Shown here one piece after another: positions 16,734 through 25,302 of a stretch of 64,000 bases of DNA. The notes below the pieces were generated by a model, which was given only the letters and a program-made list of their open reading frames with translations, did not search any database and had not been told where the DNA came from. The DNA comes from Flavisolibacter tropicus (GTDB lineage Bacteria; Bacteroidota; Bacteroidia; Chitinophagales; Chitinophagaceae), in assembly GCF_001644645.1 (NCBI RefSeq), contig NZ_CP011390.1, positions 3,840,001 to 3,904,000 on the forward strand, in the 5' to 3' direction. Numbering within the stretch: position 1 is the stretch's first letter; every line of letters starts with the position of its first letter. Made by a program: the position numbers and the translations under genes.

Positions 16734-19052
16734 TTAACTAACAATCATCAGCTTAGCATAATTCAGCATGATCTTCTTTTCACCGTTTTGCTCAAACTTA
16801 ATAGTAGCTACCGGGTTGTGGCTGGAGCCTTCCAGCTTCAACACTTCGCCAAAGCCAAACTTCTGATGCTCTACGCGCATGCCTTCTTTCAATGTAGCAG
16901 GATCGCTGGGAACAAAATTGGCTGATGCGGTATGGGCTACTTCTTTGGGCTTGTTGTTGCTCACCAAAGTAGATACCGCTGTTTTTTCAGGAGCGCTACT
17001 ATTGCCGCCAAAGCCACGCTGCATGCGCTCAAAGGCATTGCCCTGACCCCAGCTGGATGATTTCTGGTTCTTTACACCACCGCCAGCAAAGCTTACATCA
17101 ATATGCGTTTCAGGAATCTCGGTAATAAAGCGGCTACTGTCGCTTTGAATCAGTTGGCCAAAGCGGTAGCGCGTATTAGCGTACGTTAGATACAGGCGTG
17201 TTTTAGCGCGCGTAACGGCCACATAGAACAGGCGGCGTTCTTCTTCCAACTCCTCGCGCGTGTTAAGGCTCATGGCGTTGGGGAACAGCCCTTCTTCCAA
17301 ACCACCTACAAACACCACCGGGAACTCTAGTCCTTTGGCAGCGTGGATGGTCATGAGTTTTACCGTATCCGCGTCAGGATCTTTCTGGTCAGCATCGGTA
17401 AGCAGTACAATCTGCTGCAGGTAAGCCGCCAGGCCTTTATCACCCACCTCACCGCTCTCTTCACTCATTGGCGTTTCGGTAAACTCTTTAATAGAGTTCA
17501 GCAATTCCTGTACGTTCTCGTAGCGTTGTACACCTTCCGTACTCTTATCGTTAAACAGCTCTTTTACAAAACCGGTTTGCTTACCCACATGGAAAGCAAT
17601 ATCGTAGGCGTTCTTTGTTTCCAGCATGCTTTTAAAGCTGCGGATCATCAGCACAAATTCTTCAATGGCCTGTAGCGTGCCGGCTTTAAAACCAAACATG
17701 GGAGCGGCCTCCAGCACTTCCCACATAGAGATATTACCCTCGTTGGCAGCCAGCACCGCGCGGTCTACCGAGGTTTTACCAATACCACGTACCGGGTAGT
17801 TGATAATACGCTTCAGTGCTTCTTCATCCTTAGGGTTCACCACCAGTCGCAGGTAGGCAATAAAGTCCTTGATCTCCTTGCGTTGATAGAAAGAGATACC
17901 GCCAAAAATGGTGTAGGGAATATTGTGGCGACGCAGGCTTTCTTCAAAGGCCCGGCTCTGGGCGTTGGTTCTGTAAAGCAGAGCGAACTCTTTGTTCTTA
18001 AAATGGTTGCGTAGCTTCTGCTCCAGGATGGCATCGGCAATGAACTTACCCTCTTCATTATCGCTCATGGTGCGCACCAGGCGGATCTTTTCACCAGCAG
18101 CGTTTTCGGTAAAGAGGGTTTTAGGGATCTGTCCCTTATTGTTCTTAATAATCTCGTTGGCCACCGTCAGAATGCTTTGGGTACTGCGGTAGTTCTGTTC
18201 CAGCTTGATCACCTTGGCATCAGTGTAGTCCTGCTGAAACTGCAGGATGTTTTGAATGGTAGCGCCACGGAAGGCATAGATACTCTGGGCATCGTCACCC
18301 ACCACGCACACATTTTCATGTGCGGCGGCTAATAATTTAATGATCTCGTACTGGGCCGGGTTAGTATCCTGGTACTCATCGATCATTATATACTTGAACT
18401 TGTGCTGGTACTTGTGCAATACTTCCGGAGTGGTTTTCAACAACTCATAGAACTTGAACAACAGGTCGTCAAAGTCCATAGCGCCGTTTTTAAAGCAGCG
18501 CTTCTGGTAGGCCTCATATATATGGCCGATCATGGGGCGGTTGGCCCGCATGTCCTCCTGCTGAATGTGGTAGTCGTTTTTGTATTCCCCTGCCGTTACC
18601 AGGCCGTTCTTGGCGCCGGAAATACGATTATAAACAGCGTTGGGTTTATAGTGCTGTACGTCCAGGTTCAGTTCCTGGGTTACCGTTTTTACCACGCTCT
18701 TGGCATCGTCGGTATCGTATATGGTAAACGAGTTGGGGTAACCAATGCGGTGTGCTTCTGCGCGCAGAATACGGGCAAACACGGAGTGAAATGTGCCAAT
18801 ATAAAGGTTGCGGGCCTCGCGGTTGGCCAGGATGTGTTCTACCCGCTCTTTCATTTCGGCAGCCGCCTTATTGGTAAAGGTGAGCGACAATATATTAAAG
18901 GCATCTACGCCCTTGGCCATCAAGTGAGCAATCCGGGTGGTAAGTACTTTGGTTTTTCCACTGCCCGCGCCGGCAACAATCATCAGCGGGCCTTCTGTGC
19001 TGGTCACGGCGTCGCGCTGACGCTCGTTCAGTCCCTTCAGGTAATCTTGCAT
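16734..19052 (-). CDS. pcrA: ATP-dependent DNA helicase of the UvrD/PcrA family
   Basis: Superfamily 1A 3'-5' helicase used in DNA repair and in removing proteins from DNA. Motifs in order: GLNERQRDAV (Q motif, about 8-16), AGAGSGKTKVLTTR (27-40, Walker A), LSLTFTNKAAAEMKERV (Ia), IMIDEYQDTNPAQ (II), VGDDAQSIYAFRGA (III), LEQNYRST (IV), MTIHAAKGLEFPVVF (V) and RRLFYVAVTRAKTRLYL (VI). The 772-residue length is normal. The C-terminal part (GMRVEHQKFGFGEVLKLEG) is the RNA-polymerase-binding Tudor-like domain of PcrA. The ATG sits at the edge of a small GC-rich hairpin (19052-19076). Confidence 0.96.
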   Translation of the reverse strand: MQDYLKGLNERQRDAVTSTEGPLMIVAGAGSGKTKVLTTRIAHLMAKGVDAFNILSLTFTNKAAAEMKERVEHILANREARNLYIGTFHSVFARILRAEAHRIGYPNSFTIYDTDDAKSVVKTVTQELNLDVQHYKPNAVYNRISGAKNGLVTAGEYKNDYHIQQEDMRANRPMIGHIYEAYQKRCFKNGAMDFDDLLFKFYELLKTTPEVLHKYQHKFKYIMIDEYQDTNPAQYEIIKLLAAAHENVCVVGDDAQSIYAFRGATIQNILQFQQDYTDAKVIKLEQNYRSTQSILTVANEIIKNNKGQIPKTLFTENAAGEKIRLVRTMSDNEEGKFIADAILEQKLRNHFKNKEFALLYRTNAQSRAFEESLRRHNIPYTIFGGISFYQRKEIKDFIAYLRLVVNPKDEEALKRIINYPVRGIGKTSVDRAVLAANEGNISMWEVLEAAPMFGFKAGTLQAIEEFVLMIRSFKSMLETKNAYDIAFHVGKQTGFVKELFNDKSTEGVQRYENVQELLNSIKEFTETPMSEESGEVGDKGLAAYLQQIVLLTDADQKDPDADTVKLMTIHAAKGLEFPVVFVGGLEEGLFPNAMSLNTREELEEERRLFYVAVTRAKTRLYLTYANTRYRFGQLIQSDSSRFITEIPETHIDVSFAGGGVKNQKSSSWGQGNAFERMQRGFGGNSSAPEKTAVSTLVSNNKPKEVAHTASANFVPSDPATLKEGMRVEHQKFGFGEVLKLEGSSHNPVATIKFEQNGEKKIMLNYAKLMIVS

Positions 19053-19076
19053 CCGGCGAAGGTACGCTGAGCCGGA
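19052..19076 (-). promoter_or_regulatory. Hairpin overlapping the helicase start codon
   Basis: Inverted repeat TCCGGC / GCCGGA around GAAGGTACGCTGA. In the mRNA it would form immediately 5' of the start and include the A of the AUG. The interior resembles the dispersed CTTCGACATGCTC-type palindrome found at 28577. A role in limiting translation is possible but inferred. Confidence 0.45.
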
Positions 19077-19292
19077 CGGATTGCTAAAAAATTGAGTAGT
19101 TAATTTTTAAGATAAGTGGATGTGTAACTCCTATCTTAAAATAATGAATCTGTTTTGGGGAAAAGTTGTGAGGCATTGCCTACTTAGGAAGAATGTTGTA
19201 TTAATGGAATGCATTATATAGAAACAACAAAACTTACCTTATACCATATCTGTTAGCAAATAAGATATAAGGTAAGTCTTAGCAATTGACTT

Positions 19293-19529
19293 TTAGCCGC
19301 GGCTGATAGATTGTAACCGTTGTGCTATGGCCTCTTCTACATTTACAGGAATAGTATAAGAGTCGTCATTAATTGGGGCTAACCTCCCTAAACTGGAATC
19401 CCACGTAAAAATATGCTCCTCTCCATCATATGATACCTTGTACCGGGTTTCAGTATTGAACTGAAATGGTGTTGCTTTTATACCATATGGTACCCCATCA
19501 ACTACAAGTTGGAATCGTTGCTCAGCCAT
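19293..19529 (-). CDS. Small conserved-looking protein of unknown function
   Basis: A 78-residue soluble protein, MAEQRFQLVVDGVPYGIKA onward, with a regular beta-strand pattern (FQLVVDGVPYGI, YKVSYDGEEHIFTWD) and a C-terminal helix (VEEAIAQRLQSI). Codon use and the ATG start look genuine and the surrounding sequence is non-coding. I recognise no named domain, no signal peptide and no membrane segment. It lies alone between the helicase gene and the IS3 element. Nothing in the context points to a job. Confidence 0.65.
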   Translation of the reverse strand: MAEQRFQLVVDGVPYGIKATPFQFNTETRYKVSYDGEEHIFTWDSSLGRLAPINDDSYTIPVNVEEAIAQRLQSISRG

Positions 19530-19791
19530 AATTGATATTTATGAAAAAGGCATCAAATAAAACTCCAAAAACAGATTATAGTCTTAAATATTTATTAGAG
19601 TTTGGAGTTGTTTGCACATCTTTTTCAAACAAAAATGACGCTTCTCATAAGAGGCTGTACAATGGAGACCTACTAGTGTTGAAACAACTGCCATGTTTGC
19701 TGCTTGTTTTCACTGCCCACTCATTATCGTCAGCATTTTTTTTCTTTCTAGCCGAGTCTCCTATACTTGGCTGTCTCGTCCTAAAATAAGT

Positions 19792-20703
19792 TTACAGGTG
19801 AGTTGATTGGTTTACAATAGTAGGTGTTCTTTTTGATTTTTTCCATTGTCTGTTTACTTGTAGTTTTTGTGCGTGCACTTTATTGGGAGTATTCATTTGT
19901 ATACTTAAGTGCGGCCTTCTTTCATTATAGCTTTCTACTACTTGCTTGAGTAATTCAGTGGCCTGCTCCAGGTTAGATGGCCCATAATGTTTGAGGTATT
20001 CATGTTTGATGATGCCGTTGATTCGTTCGGCAATGGCATTGTCCAGCGGATCCCCGCTCACGGTCATGGAGATGCGTATGTTATGCTGCCCTAAAAGTCC
20101 TGTATAAGAGGAAGGGCAATATTGTATGCCTCTATCGGAATGGTGGATTAAAGAATGCCTGGGATGCAACCGGCCCGCAAGAGCCATTTGAAGTGCTTTT
20201 TTGCAATGGACAGCTTCCAGGGTATCGGCTATGTGGTAGCCCATAATTTTATGAGAATACGCAGCTGTAACAAGGCTTAAATAAAGATATTGCCGCCCAC
20301 AGGGCACGTACGTGATGTCTGCTACCCACAGTTGTTCGGGTAGTGCGGGATGCCAGCCTTTAACCAGGTTAGCATATTTCTTTAACCAATGGTGTGACTG
20401 GGTGGTAGAAACCCTTCTTTTTCTTCTTCTGATTAAAAGCCGCTGCTCACTTAAAGTAGAAAACAGGGCATCCCGTCCCATCTTGATAGCATGCGCCCGG
20501 TAAAAGCCCTGTAAGAGCTGGTGCAGTTTGCGGGTGCCGATGGCCGGATGTTCCCTTCTCAGTGTTTTTACTTCCTCAACCACCAGTTGCTGGGTATTGT
20601 GCTTACGGTGGCTGTTCCTGGTGTTTTTATAAAAGGCCTGTCTTGTCAGACCAAGTAACCAACAGAGCCGCTCCAGGCTGACGGAGGGATAACTGTCTTT
20701 CAT
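19792..20703 (-). CDS. IS3-family transposase OrfB (DDE integrase core)
   Basis: Catalytic part of the transposase, normally made as an OrfAB fusion by -1 frameshifting. The region begins with an HTH_21-like part (REHPAIGTRKLHQLL). The rve core has WVADITYVPCGRQYLYLSLV with the first catalytic Asp, LIHHSDRGIQYCPSSY with the second, and DNAIAERINGIIKHEYL with the catalytic Glu. It ends in the family's YNERRPHLSIQMNTP tail. Intact at 303 residues. Its stop codon lies inside the left terminal repeat. Reading through the frameshift site gives RKKAQYQVIREMKDSYPS, fusing smoothly to OrfA. Confidence 0.94.
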   Translation of the reverse strand: MKDSYPSVSLERLCWLLGLTRQAFYKNTRNSHRKHNTQQLVVEEVKTLRREHPAIGTRKLHQLLQGFYRAHAIKMGRDALFSTLSEQRLLIRRRKRRVSTTQSHHWLKKYANLVKGWHPALPEQLWVADITYVPCGRQYLYLSLVTAAYSHKIMGYHIADTLEAVHCKKALQMALAGRLHPRHSLIHHSDRGIQYCPSSYTGLLGQHNIRISMTVSGDPLDNAIAERINGIIKHEYLKHYGPSNLEQATELLKQVVESYNERRPHLSIQMNTPNKVHAQKLQVNRQWKKSKRTPTIVNQSTHL

Positions 20704-20711
20704 TTCGCGGA

Positions 20712-21116
20712 TTACCTGGTATTGGGCTTTTTTCGGATCGGTACCTTTAAGTCTTTCTCCGCCTTTTCAATGATTCGCTCATAGGCTTCCGCGCGCAGCT
20801 TTTCATCCTCCAACTGCCGTTCCAGCTCTCTTATTTTTTCCTCTAATTGTTTTTTGCTTGCTTTACCCGTGTTCATTTTTCGAATTAAGGCATGAGACCT
20901 TACCGCACTAAATTTAATCATTACCGGCTGTTTATGGTCTTCATAACCATAAAGCTTCATCCAGCGTTGAATGCCGCTTTTCATCTTGATACCATACTTG
21001 CGCAGCAAAAACATCTTCGATACATTACTGCTCAAATATTCTTCAATCACTTTTCGGCGAAAAGCCTCTGAGTATATCTGAACAAACTGACCCTTGTTGC
21101 GGGGAGCATATCGCAT
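20712..21116 (-). CDS. IS3-family transposase OrfA (helix-turn-helix)
   Basis: DNA-binding subunit of the IS3-type transposase, 134 residues. The N-terminus has the HTH_Tnp_1 pattern (YSEAFRRKVIEEYLSSNVSK, then MFLLRKYGIKMKSGIQRWM). The second half is a leucine-zipper-like coiled coil (KKQLEEKIRELERQLEDEKL). Near the end the slippery heptamer A AAA AAG (minus strand, 20733-20727) lies in the correct frame six codons before the stop, so a fraction of ribosomes should produce OrfAB. Both frames are intact, so the element could be active. Confidence 0.93.
   Translation of the reverse strand: MRYAPRNKGQFVQIYSEAFRRKVIEEYLSSNVSKMFLLRKYGIKMKSGIQRWMKLYGYEDHKQPVMIKFSAVRSHALIRKMNTGKASKKQLEEKIRELERQLEDEKLRAEAYERIIEKAEKDLKVPIRKKPNTR
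20727..20733 (-). promoter_or_regulatory. Programmed -1 frameshift site (A6G)
   Basis: Heptamer A AAA AAG within CGA AAA AAG near the end of OrfA. A -1 slip continues in frame into OrfB. This is the classic IS3-family signal; a stimulatory hairpin was not established. Confidence 0.85.
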
Positions 21117-21226
21117 AAGTTTACTTGTTTTAGTGTAAACCTATTTCAGGATAAGACAGGACAGGCAAAGGAGACTCGGCGTGGAAAGAGACTCTGATTC
21201 TCTAACTAACCTTTACCGCTCACATA

Positions 21227-21523
21227 TCATTCAAATTGTTCTTCTACGTTAGCTAAGATTTCACAATCACAGTAACCGCCTTTGTCTGCTAACCACTCTA
21301 AAATTTCGTCGGTGTTAGCGGCACCAATTTTATCGAGAAATGATTTGGTAAGACAGTTTGTATCATCACAGCCTTTGTCAATTAGTTCCGTATCCAAATA
21401 GTCAAATAGCTTTTTAAAATGGTCTCTGCTCATAGGCAAGCTATTTTCAAACTCCTCTTCAGCCTTTTTACTTAGGTCGTTGAGCAACTGTTTACGTCTT
21501 TCTTTTTCATTCTTATCTGGCAT
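21227..21523 (-). CDS. DUF2695 domain protein
   Basis: Small cytoplasmic protein of 98 residues. A charged coiled N-terminus (NEKERRKQLLNDLSKKAEEE) is followed by the DUF2695 pattern: HFKKLFDYLDTELIDKGCDD, then CLTKSFL, and at the C-terminus WLADKGGYCDCEILANVEEQ with the paired cysteines CDC. The function of the family is unknown; the conserved Cys and Asp suggest metal binding, but that is inference. It lies between the IS element and the TetX-like gene, all on the minus strand, with spacing too wide to claim an operon. Confidence 0.85.
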   Translation of the reverse strand: MPDKNEKERRKQLLNDLSKKAEEEFENSLPMSRDHFKKLFDYLDTELIDKGCDDTNCLTKSFLDKIGAANTDEILEWLADKGGYCDCEILANVEEQFE

Positions 21524-21601
21524 ATTGAATAATTTGAAGTATCGCTTTACACCTGATACCGATAACTATTGTTTAGTGCGATTGAAGATAATTAGTGTTT
21601 T

Positions 21602-22750
21602 TTATTGCCCGCTCATGATTGCCAACATTTTGGCTATGGCATCGTTTGAATGTAGCAATGCGGTATTGTCCAACGTAAATTGAGTTACAGCAGAAGCTCT
21701 TTTCAGCATTTGTTTTTCAAAATGGGCTATGGCGGTTTGACTATTTTCAAAAGCAGTAGTTGTCAAACATTCAGCTAATTCAAATGCATCTTGCATAGCC
21801 ATATTGACACCTTCCCCTGCATAGGGTGGCATGCGGTGCGCGGCATCGCCAAGCATCGTCAGGTTGGGCAAAGCTGTCCAATGCTGGTCTAATGGAAAAT
21901 GATATTGCGGACGGGGAATGAACCAAATGTCATTACTGTCAAACAGCTCTTGCCAGATAGGATCCCATGAGCCAAATGCTTCTTTGAACCAGGCAAAGAC
22001 CTGCTGTTTGTTATTGAAGTCGATACCGCTTTGTTCTACCCAGTTCTCTTCCACCAGGCAACCAGTGTAAAACGATATGCTGCCTTCTCCTTTTGCACTT
22101 AAGATTAAAGATTGTTTATCGCCAAAGGCAAATAGCTTTCCGCCGTTGACTAATTGCCAAAGTACAGGAGCGTTTTTTTCTGCGTCATACACATTGCCCT
22201 CAACAATCGTGATCCCTGAATAAATAGGTTGGATGGAAGTAATATAGGGGCGAAGCCTTGAGTTAGCTCCATCGGCTGCAATTACAATATCTGCATAAGC
22301 TGCTGTTCCATTTTTAAAATGTAACTGCCAGCCATCCTCTTGCAGTTGCATAGAAGCAAACTGGCTATTCCAAATAACAGTGTCGGGTTGTAATGATTCT
22401 AACAAAATAGTACGCAGCGGTGCTCTGTCAATTTCTGGGCGATCTTCTGCATAGGCATTCTCCAAAGTATGGTCATCCAGGTGAATGTTTGCCTGTTTGT
22501 CTAAAATGCGCAACCGGCCAGCATTGGGGCGATGGTTGGCGTAAAATGCTGCAATTAAACCTGCCCTGCGAAGTGCTTCCAATCCTGATTCTTCATGCAA
22601 GTCAAGAGTGGCTCCTTGCACCCGAACGTCTTTAGTATAATCCCGTTCGTATACCTTCACGTCTGCTCCTTTTAGCTGTAGGAGTCTTGCTAATGTCAAT
22701 CCGCCCGGACCACCACCAACGATAGCTATTTTTTTATCCTGTATCAACAT
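21602..22750 (-). CDS. TetX-like FAD-dependent monooxygenase
   Basis: Class A flavoprotein monooxygenase that uses FAD and NADPH to hydroxylate an aromatic substrate. The FAD fold is shown by IAIVGGGPGGLTLARLL (8-24) with the ribose Glu in VYERD, by VIAADGANSRLR (156-167, the DG motif) and by TMLGDAAHRMPPYAGEGVN (298-316, the GD motif). The order and spacing, including VQGATLDLHEESG after the first strand and RPEIDRAPLRTILL, match the TetX tetracycline-inactivating family rather than UbiH. Identity cannot be measured here, so tetracycline activity is unproven. I start at ATG 22750; a TTG nine codons earlier is possible. It follows an AraC-type gene closely. Confidence 0.87.
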   Translation of the reverse strand: MLIQDKKIAIVGGGPGGLTLARLLQLKGADVKVYERDYTKDVRVQGATLDLHEESGLEALRRAGLIAAFYANHRPNAGRLRILDKQANIHLDDHTLENAYAEDRPEIDRAPLRTILLESLQPDTVIWNSQFASMQLQEDGWQLHFKNGTAAYADIVIAADGANSRLRPYITSIQPIYSGITIVEGNVYDAEKNAPVLWQLVNGGKLFAFGDKQSLILSAKGEGSISFYTGCLVEENWVEQSGIDFNNKQQVFAWFKEAFGSWDPIWQELFDSNDIWFIPRPQYHFPLDQHWTALPNLTMLGDAAHRMPPYAGEGVNMAMQDAFELAECLTTTAFENSQTAIAHFEKQMLKRASAVTQFTLDNTALLHSNDAIAKMLAIMSGQ

Positions 22751-22779
22751 ACCGTAACCTTTTTCTTTACGGTACAAAG

Positions 22780-23532
22780 CTATTTTTCAGTGAGCGTGGA
22801 AAATTGTATAAATCGGTCGTTTGGATTTCGCTTGAGTTCTTTGGGTAAAACACCCGACAACCGTTTAACTTCTTTGATGAAATGCGATTGGTCGGTAAAG
22901 TTTTCTTCAGGAAATAATTTACCCTGCTTAATGTGTTGAAAGGAGGCGCGAAAGCGAATGATGTTGCAGTAGGCTTTTAATGAAATACCGAACTGCTGAT
23001 TAAAATACCGGTTGATTTGCCGGCTGCTCCAAAACACTTTTTCAGAAAGTTCTTTTACCGTGAGTGCGCCATTTGAAGAATAAATAAGATCAAAAAGATC
23101 CTGCTTTCTATTGTCTATTTCTGTTGGCAAAAGTGATTGGATCTTTTGAGAAGCTTTATTGCAGAAAACGTCAAAGCTGTTCAGATCATCCGCTGTAAAA
23201 TTCCAAAAGTTGGCAGGTAAATGTTCGGCTCTATCTAACAAGCCAGCAATGGTATCCTGAAAAATATATTCTGCAGCAAGTGGTTTAAAACTGATAGCAT
23301 ACATCAATGTGTTAGCGGCGAGCATGGCTTTATCGGGGTGGGTTCCTATTCCTACAAGTGTAACCTGGAAAGACTCTGTTGCAGCTTGTGAGAAAATTAG
23401 ATCAATTCTACCGTCAGGTAAAACCACAACTTCTTTGTCGCTATCCGATGGGTTGCGCAACTGCCAAAAACTTTCTACAAAGTCAGAAAGCGATTGGCTG
23501 GGCTTGATCAATTTGTAATCCAAGTCATTCAT
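22780..23532 (-). CDS. AraC family transcriptional regulator
   Basis: A 250-residue regulator. The N-terminal part (YKLIKPSQSLSDFVESFWQL, then VVVLPDGRIDLIFS) is the DUF6597-type sensor often joined to AraC domains. The C-terminal part has two helix-turn-helix motifs, with ALTVKELSEKVFWSSRQINR followed by YFNQQFGISLKAYCNIIRF and a less typical second HTH (NFTDQSHFIKEVKRLSGVLP). It ends 29 bases before the ATG of the monooxygenase on the same strand. It therefore very probably forms an operon with it and may control it in response to a substrate. Confidence 0.9.
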   Translation of the reverse strand: MNDLDYKLIKPSQSLSDFVESFWQLRNPSDSDKEVVVLPDGRIDLIFSQAATESFQVTLVGIGTHPDKAMLAANTLMYAISFKPLAAEYIFQDTIAGLLDRAEHLPANFWNFTADDLNSFDVFCNKASQKIQSLLPTEIDNRKQDLFDLIYSSNGALTVKELSEKVFWSSRQINRYFNQQFGISLKAYCNIIRFRASFQHIKQGKLFPEENFTDQSHFIKEVKRLSGVLPKELKRNPNDRFIQFSTLTEK

Positions 23533-23683
23533 TGTTCATTATAATACATCCTCTGGAAGGGTAGTCTTAGAATGATTGCCAACAGCTGCCAGACTTAAAG
23601 GTAATCAGCCGCAGCGATACCTCAAATGTTGATGTACTCGTCAGCCATTATAGCAGAAGGTCTCCAGTTTCGTGTGCGGTTTT

Positions 23684-23986
23684 CTATGACGCAAATACTT
23701 CAAAATGCTGAACGGTTTCTTCAAATTCTAAAAGGTAATTATTGTCCTCGGGATAATACTTTGCTTTTTCAATATCTTGCCCTGCAAAGTTTTTTATCAC
23801 CTCGAGGTTCTCCCAATAGGTGATGAGCGTAAAGTGTCCCTCACCATTTTTAATTTGTCTTAAAAAGGATAGTGCTTTAAAACCCGTTGTCTTTTGGTAG
23901 TCAGAGACTGCCACCTTTTTTAAAAACGCTGTATAGGCACCAAAATTTTCTATACTTGTTTTACCGTGCCAAATTCTTGCGATCAT
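23684..23986 (-). CDS. Antibiotic biosynthesis monooxygenase (ABM) domain protein
   Basis: Small ferredoxin-like-fold protein of 100 residues. MIARIWHGKTSIENFGAYTA starts the first strand and helix, and FTLITYWENLEVIKNFAG and YYPEDNNYLLEFEETVQHFE complete the typical ABM pattern with the conserved Trp and the C-terminal His-Phe. Members act as cofactor-less oxygenases, haem-degrading proteins or stress proteins, so the name does not imply antibiotic production. It is encoded just upstream of the AraC/monooxygenase pair on the same strand, about 150 bases away, which may reflect a shared oxidative role. Confidence 0.82.
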   Translation of the reverse strand: MIARIWHGKTSIENFGAYTAFLKKVAVSDYQKTTGFKALSFLRQIKNGEGHFTLITYWENLEVIKNFAGQDIEKAKYYPEDNNYLLEFEETVQHFEVFAS

Positions 23987-24010
23987 AATTATTTGCCTCC
24001 TTTAGTTGTA

Positions 24011-24090
24011 TGTAGTGTAAAATAAAACTATAGTTCACCTTGGCTGGAGATTGTAATTTGGAGAAACACTAAGGATAGCGCGTAGTTAAT
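24011..24090. repeat. Dispersed ~80-base repeat, copy A
   Basis: Contains ACTATAGTTCAC, then TGGAGATTGTAATTT and GAGAAACACTAAGGATAGCG. It matches three other copies in the following gaps (26033, 26871, 28049). It lies between the ABM and NHL genes. Confidence 0.8.
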
Positions 24091-24101
24091 ATTACCTTTC
24101 A

Positions 24102-25121
24102 TTAATTGCTGACACTTCTAAATTTCTGGATAGTGTTGCCTAAAATATCTCCAATATAAATGGAGCCTTCTTTATCAACAGTTAGATCGTGGTACCAGGA
24201 AGTAGGACCCTGATAAAAGCCGCTTCGGCCAAATCTTGTTTGAACCTTTGCTGATGTATCAATGATAATTACGTCTGAACCACGGTGTTTCATTTTCAAA
24301 AAGGTAAAATCATCTATGGCAAATACTTTTTCTTTGGTTGAGTCAAAGAATACTGAGCAGATAGAGCCAAAGGTATTGTTGGTCCACTGTTTGATAAAAT
24401 GACCCGATGAATTAAATTTTTGAATCCTGTTGTTTTCCCTATCCGCAACGTACACATTTCCATCGTTGTCCAGACTAAGTCCATGTGGCAAATCAAATTC
24501 ACCTTCTTTATTGCCCTTTCTACCCCACTCAAGCAAATAGTTACCAGATGGAGAAAATTTTACAATTCGGTTGTTTCCATAGCCATCACTAACATAGAAT
24601 GAGCCATCCTTAGAAATAGCAATATCAGTGGGCTTATTAAAATGCAGGCTATCACTACCTGCCACTCCTGCCACGCCAAGCACCATCAATAGTTTTCCAT
24701 CATGGCTGAATTTAAAAACCTGATGAAGTCCTACGTCTGTAACCCAAATATGGTTCTCCTTGTCAACGGTCAATCCATGGGGCATTATAAATAAATTGCT
24801 GCCCCAGCTGTCGCGCAGCTGCCCACTTTCCTTGTCAATGATCAAAATAGTATTGTTCTTAATGGGCTTATTAGGCATTCGGCCCAGTAATGGCCACTCA
24901 CTATCAGCTCTATGAAATACGACGATGTTTTGGTTAGTGTCTATGCCAATGCCTGTGGGATTACCAAGTTTAAGATCACTTGGCAATTTGGGCCAATCTT
25001 TTACAAGATCATACTTAGTTGTGGTGTCAAGACCTTTCCCTTTTTTGATTGGTTGGAAAAAATAAAAAGCAACCAAGAGCGCTGTCAAAGCCAATAAAGA
25101 ATAAAGTACTTTCTTAACCAT
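24102..25121 (-). CDS. NHL-repeat protein, peptidyl-hydroxyglycine lyase-like
   Basis: Membrane-anchored or exported beta-propeller of about 339 residues. After a hydrophobic start (MVKKVLYSLLALTALLVAFY) come at least five NHL blades: NPTGIGIDTNQNIVVFHR, MPHGLTVDKENHIWVTD, KPTDIAISKDGSFYVSDG, LPHGLSLDNDGNVYVAD and WYHDLTVDKEGSIYIGD. The arrangement resembles the peptidyl-alpha-hydroxyglycine alpha-amidating lyase family, but catalysis cannot be inferred. Many such propellers only bind. I start at ATG 25121; ATG 25160 would lengthen the hydrophobic leader by 13 residues. No operon partner is obvious. Confidence 0.83.
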   Translation of the reverse strand: MVKKVLYSLLALTALLVAFYFFQPIKKGKGLDTTTKYDLVKDWPKLPSDLKLGNPTGIGIDTNQNIVVFHRADSEWPLLGRMPNKPIKNNTILIIDKESGQLRDSWGSNLFIMPHGLTVDKENHIWVTDVGLHQVFKFSHDGKLLMVLGVAGVAGSDSLHFNKPTDIAISKDGSFYVSDGYGNNRIVKFSPSGNYLLEWGRKGNKEGEFDLPHGLSLDNDGNVYVADRENNRIQKFNSSGHFIKQWTNNTFGSICSVFFDSTKEKVFAIDDFTFLKMKHRGSDVIIIDTSAKVQTRFGRSGFYQGPTSWYHDLTVDKEGSIYIGDILGNTIQKFRSVSN

Positions 25122-25302
25122 TAGCAATAATAGGAGAGAGGTGCTTTTTAACGGCAACATACTAAAATATACCTCTTGTTGCAAAAGGTATCCTTTTATA
25201 ATCTCTTTGCCTTAGCGCCTACACACTTATGCCAGGAAGTGTGACTCGTCGGGGAAAATGAAGATATAAAGTCGATGTTGGATACATCTAGGAAAGTAGC
25301 TT

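Larger units (their letters stand above)
19772..21159. mobile_element. IS3-family insertion sequence
   Basis: About 1.39 kb element bounded by 25-base imperfect terminal inverted repeats with 21 of 25 matching. The left end is TGTCTCGTCCTAAAATAAGT (19772 on). The right end, read inward, is TGTCTTATCCTGAAATAGGT (21159 leftward). It carries overlapping-type orfA and orfB joined by an A6G slippery site. I see no convincing short target duplication. A further 12-base inverted match (GCCGAGTCTCCT at 19751-19762, its complement at 21170-21181) lies just outside. It is either the true outer end or a pre-existing palindrome that was the target. Confidence 0.92.

Noticed and set aside
19532..19789. 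Plus-strand frame of 85 codons running into the IS3 element
   Set aside because: Starts at TTG or an internal ATG, has odd composition (poly-Phe, no fold pattern) and abuts the divergent small gene start. More likely chance, although a gene truncated by the IS cannot be excluded.
21602..22750. Calling the TetX-like gene a proven tetracycline resistance gene
   Set aside because: Motifs fit the family but substrate specificity cannot be judged without alignment and testing.
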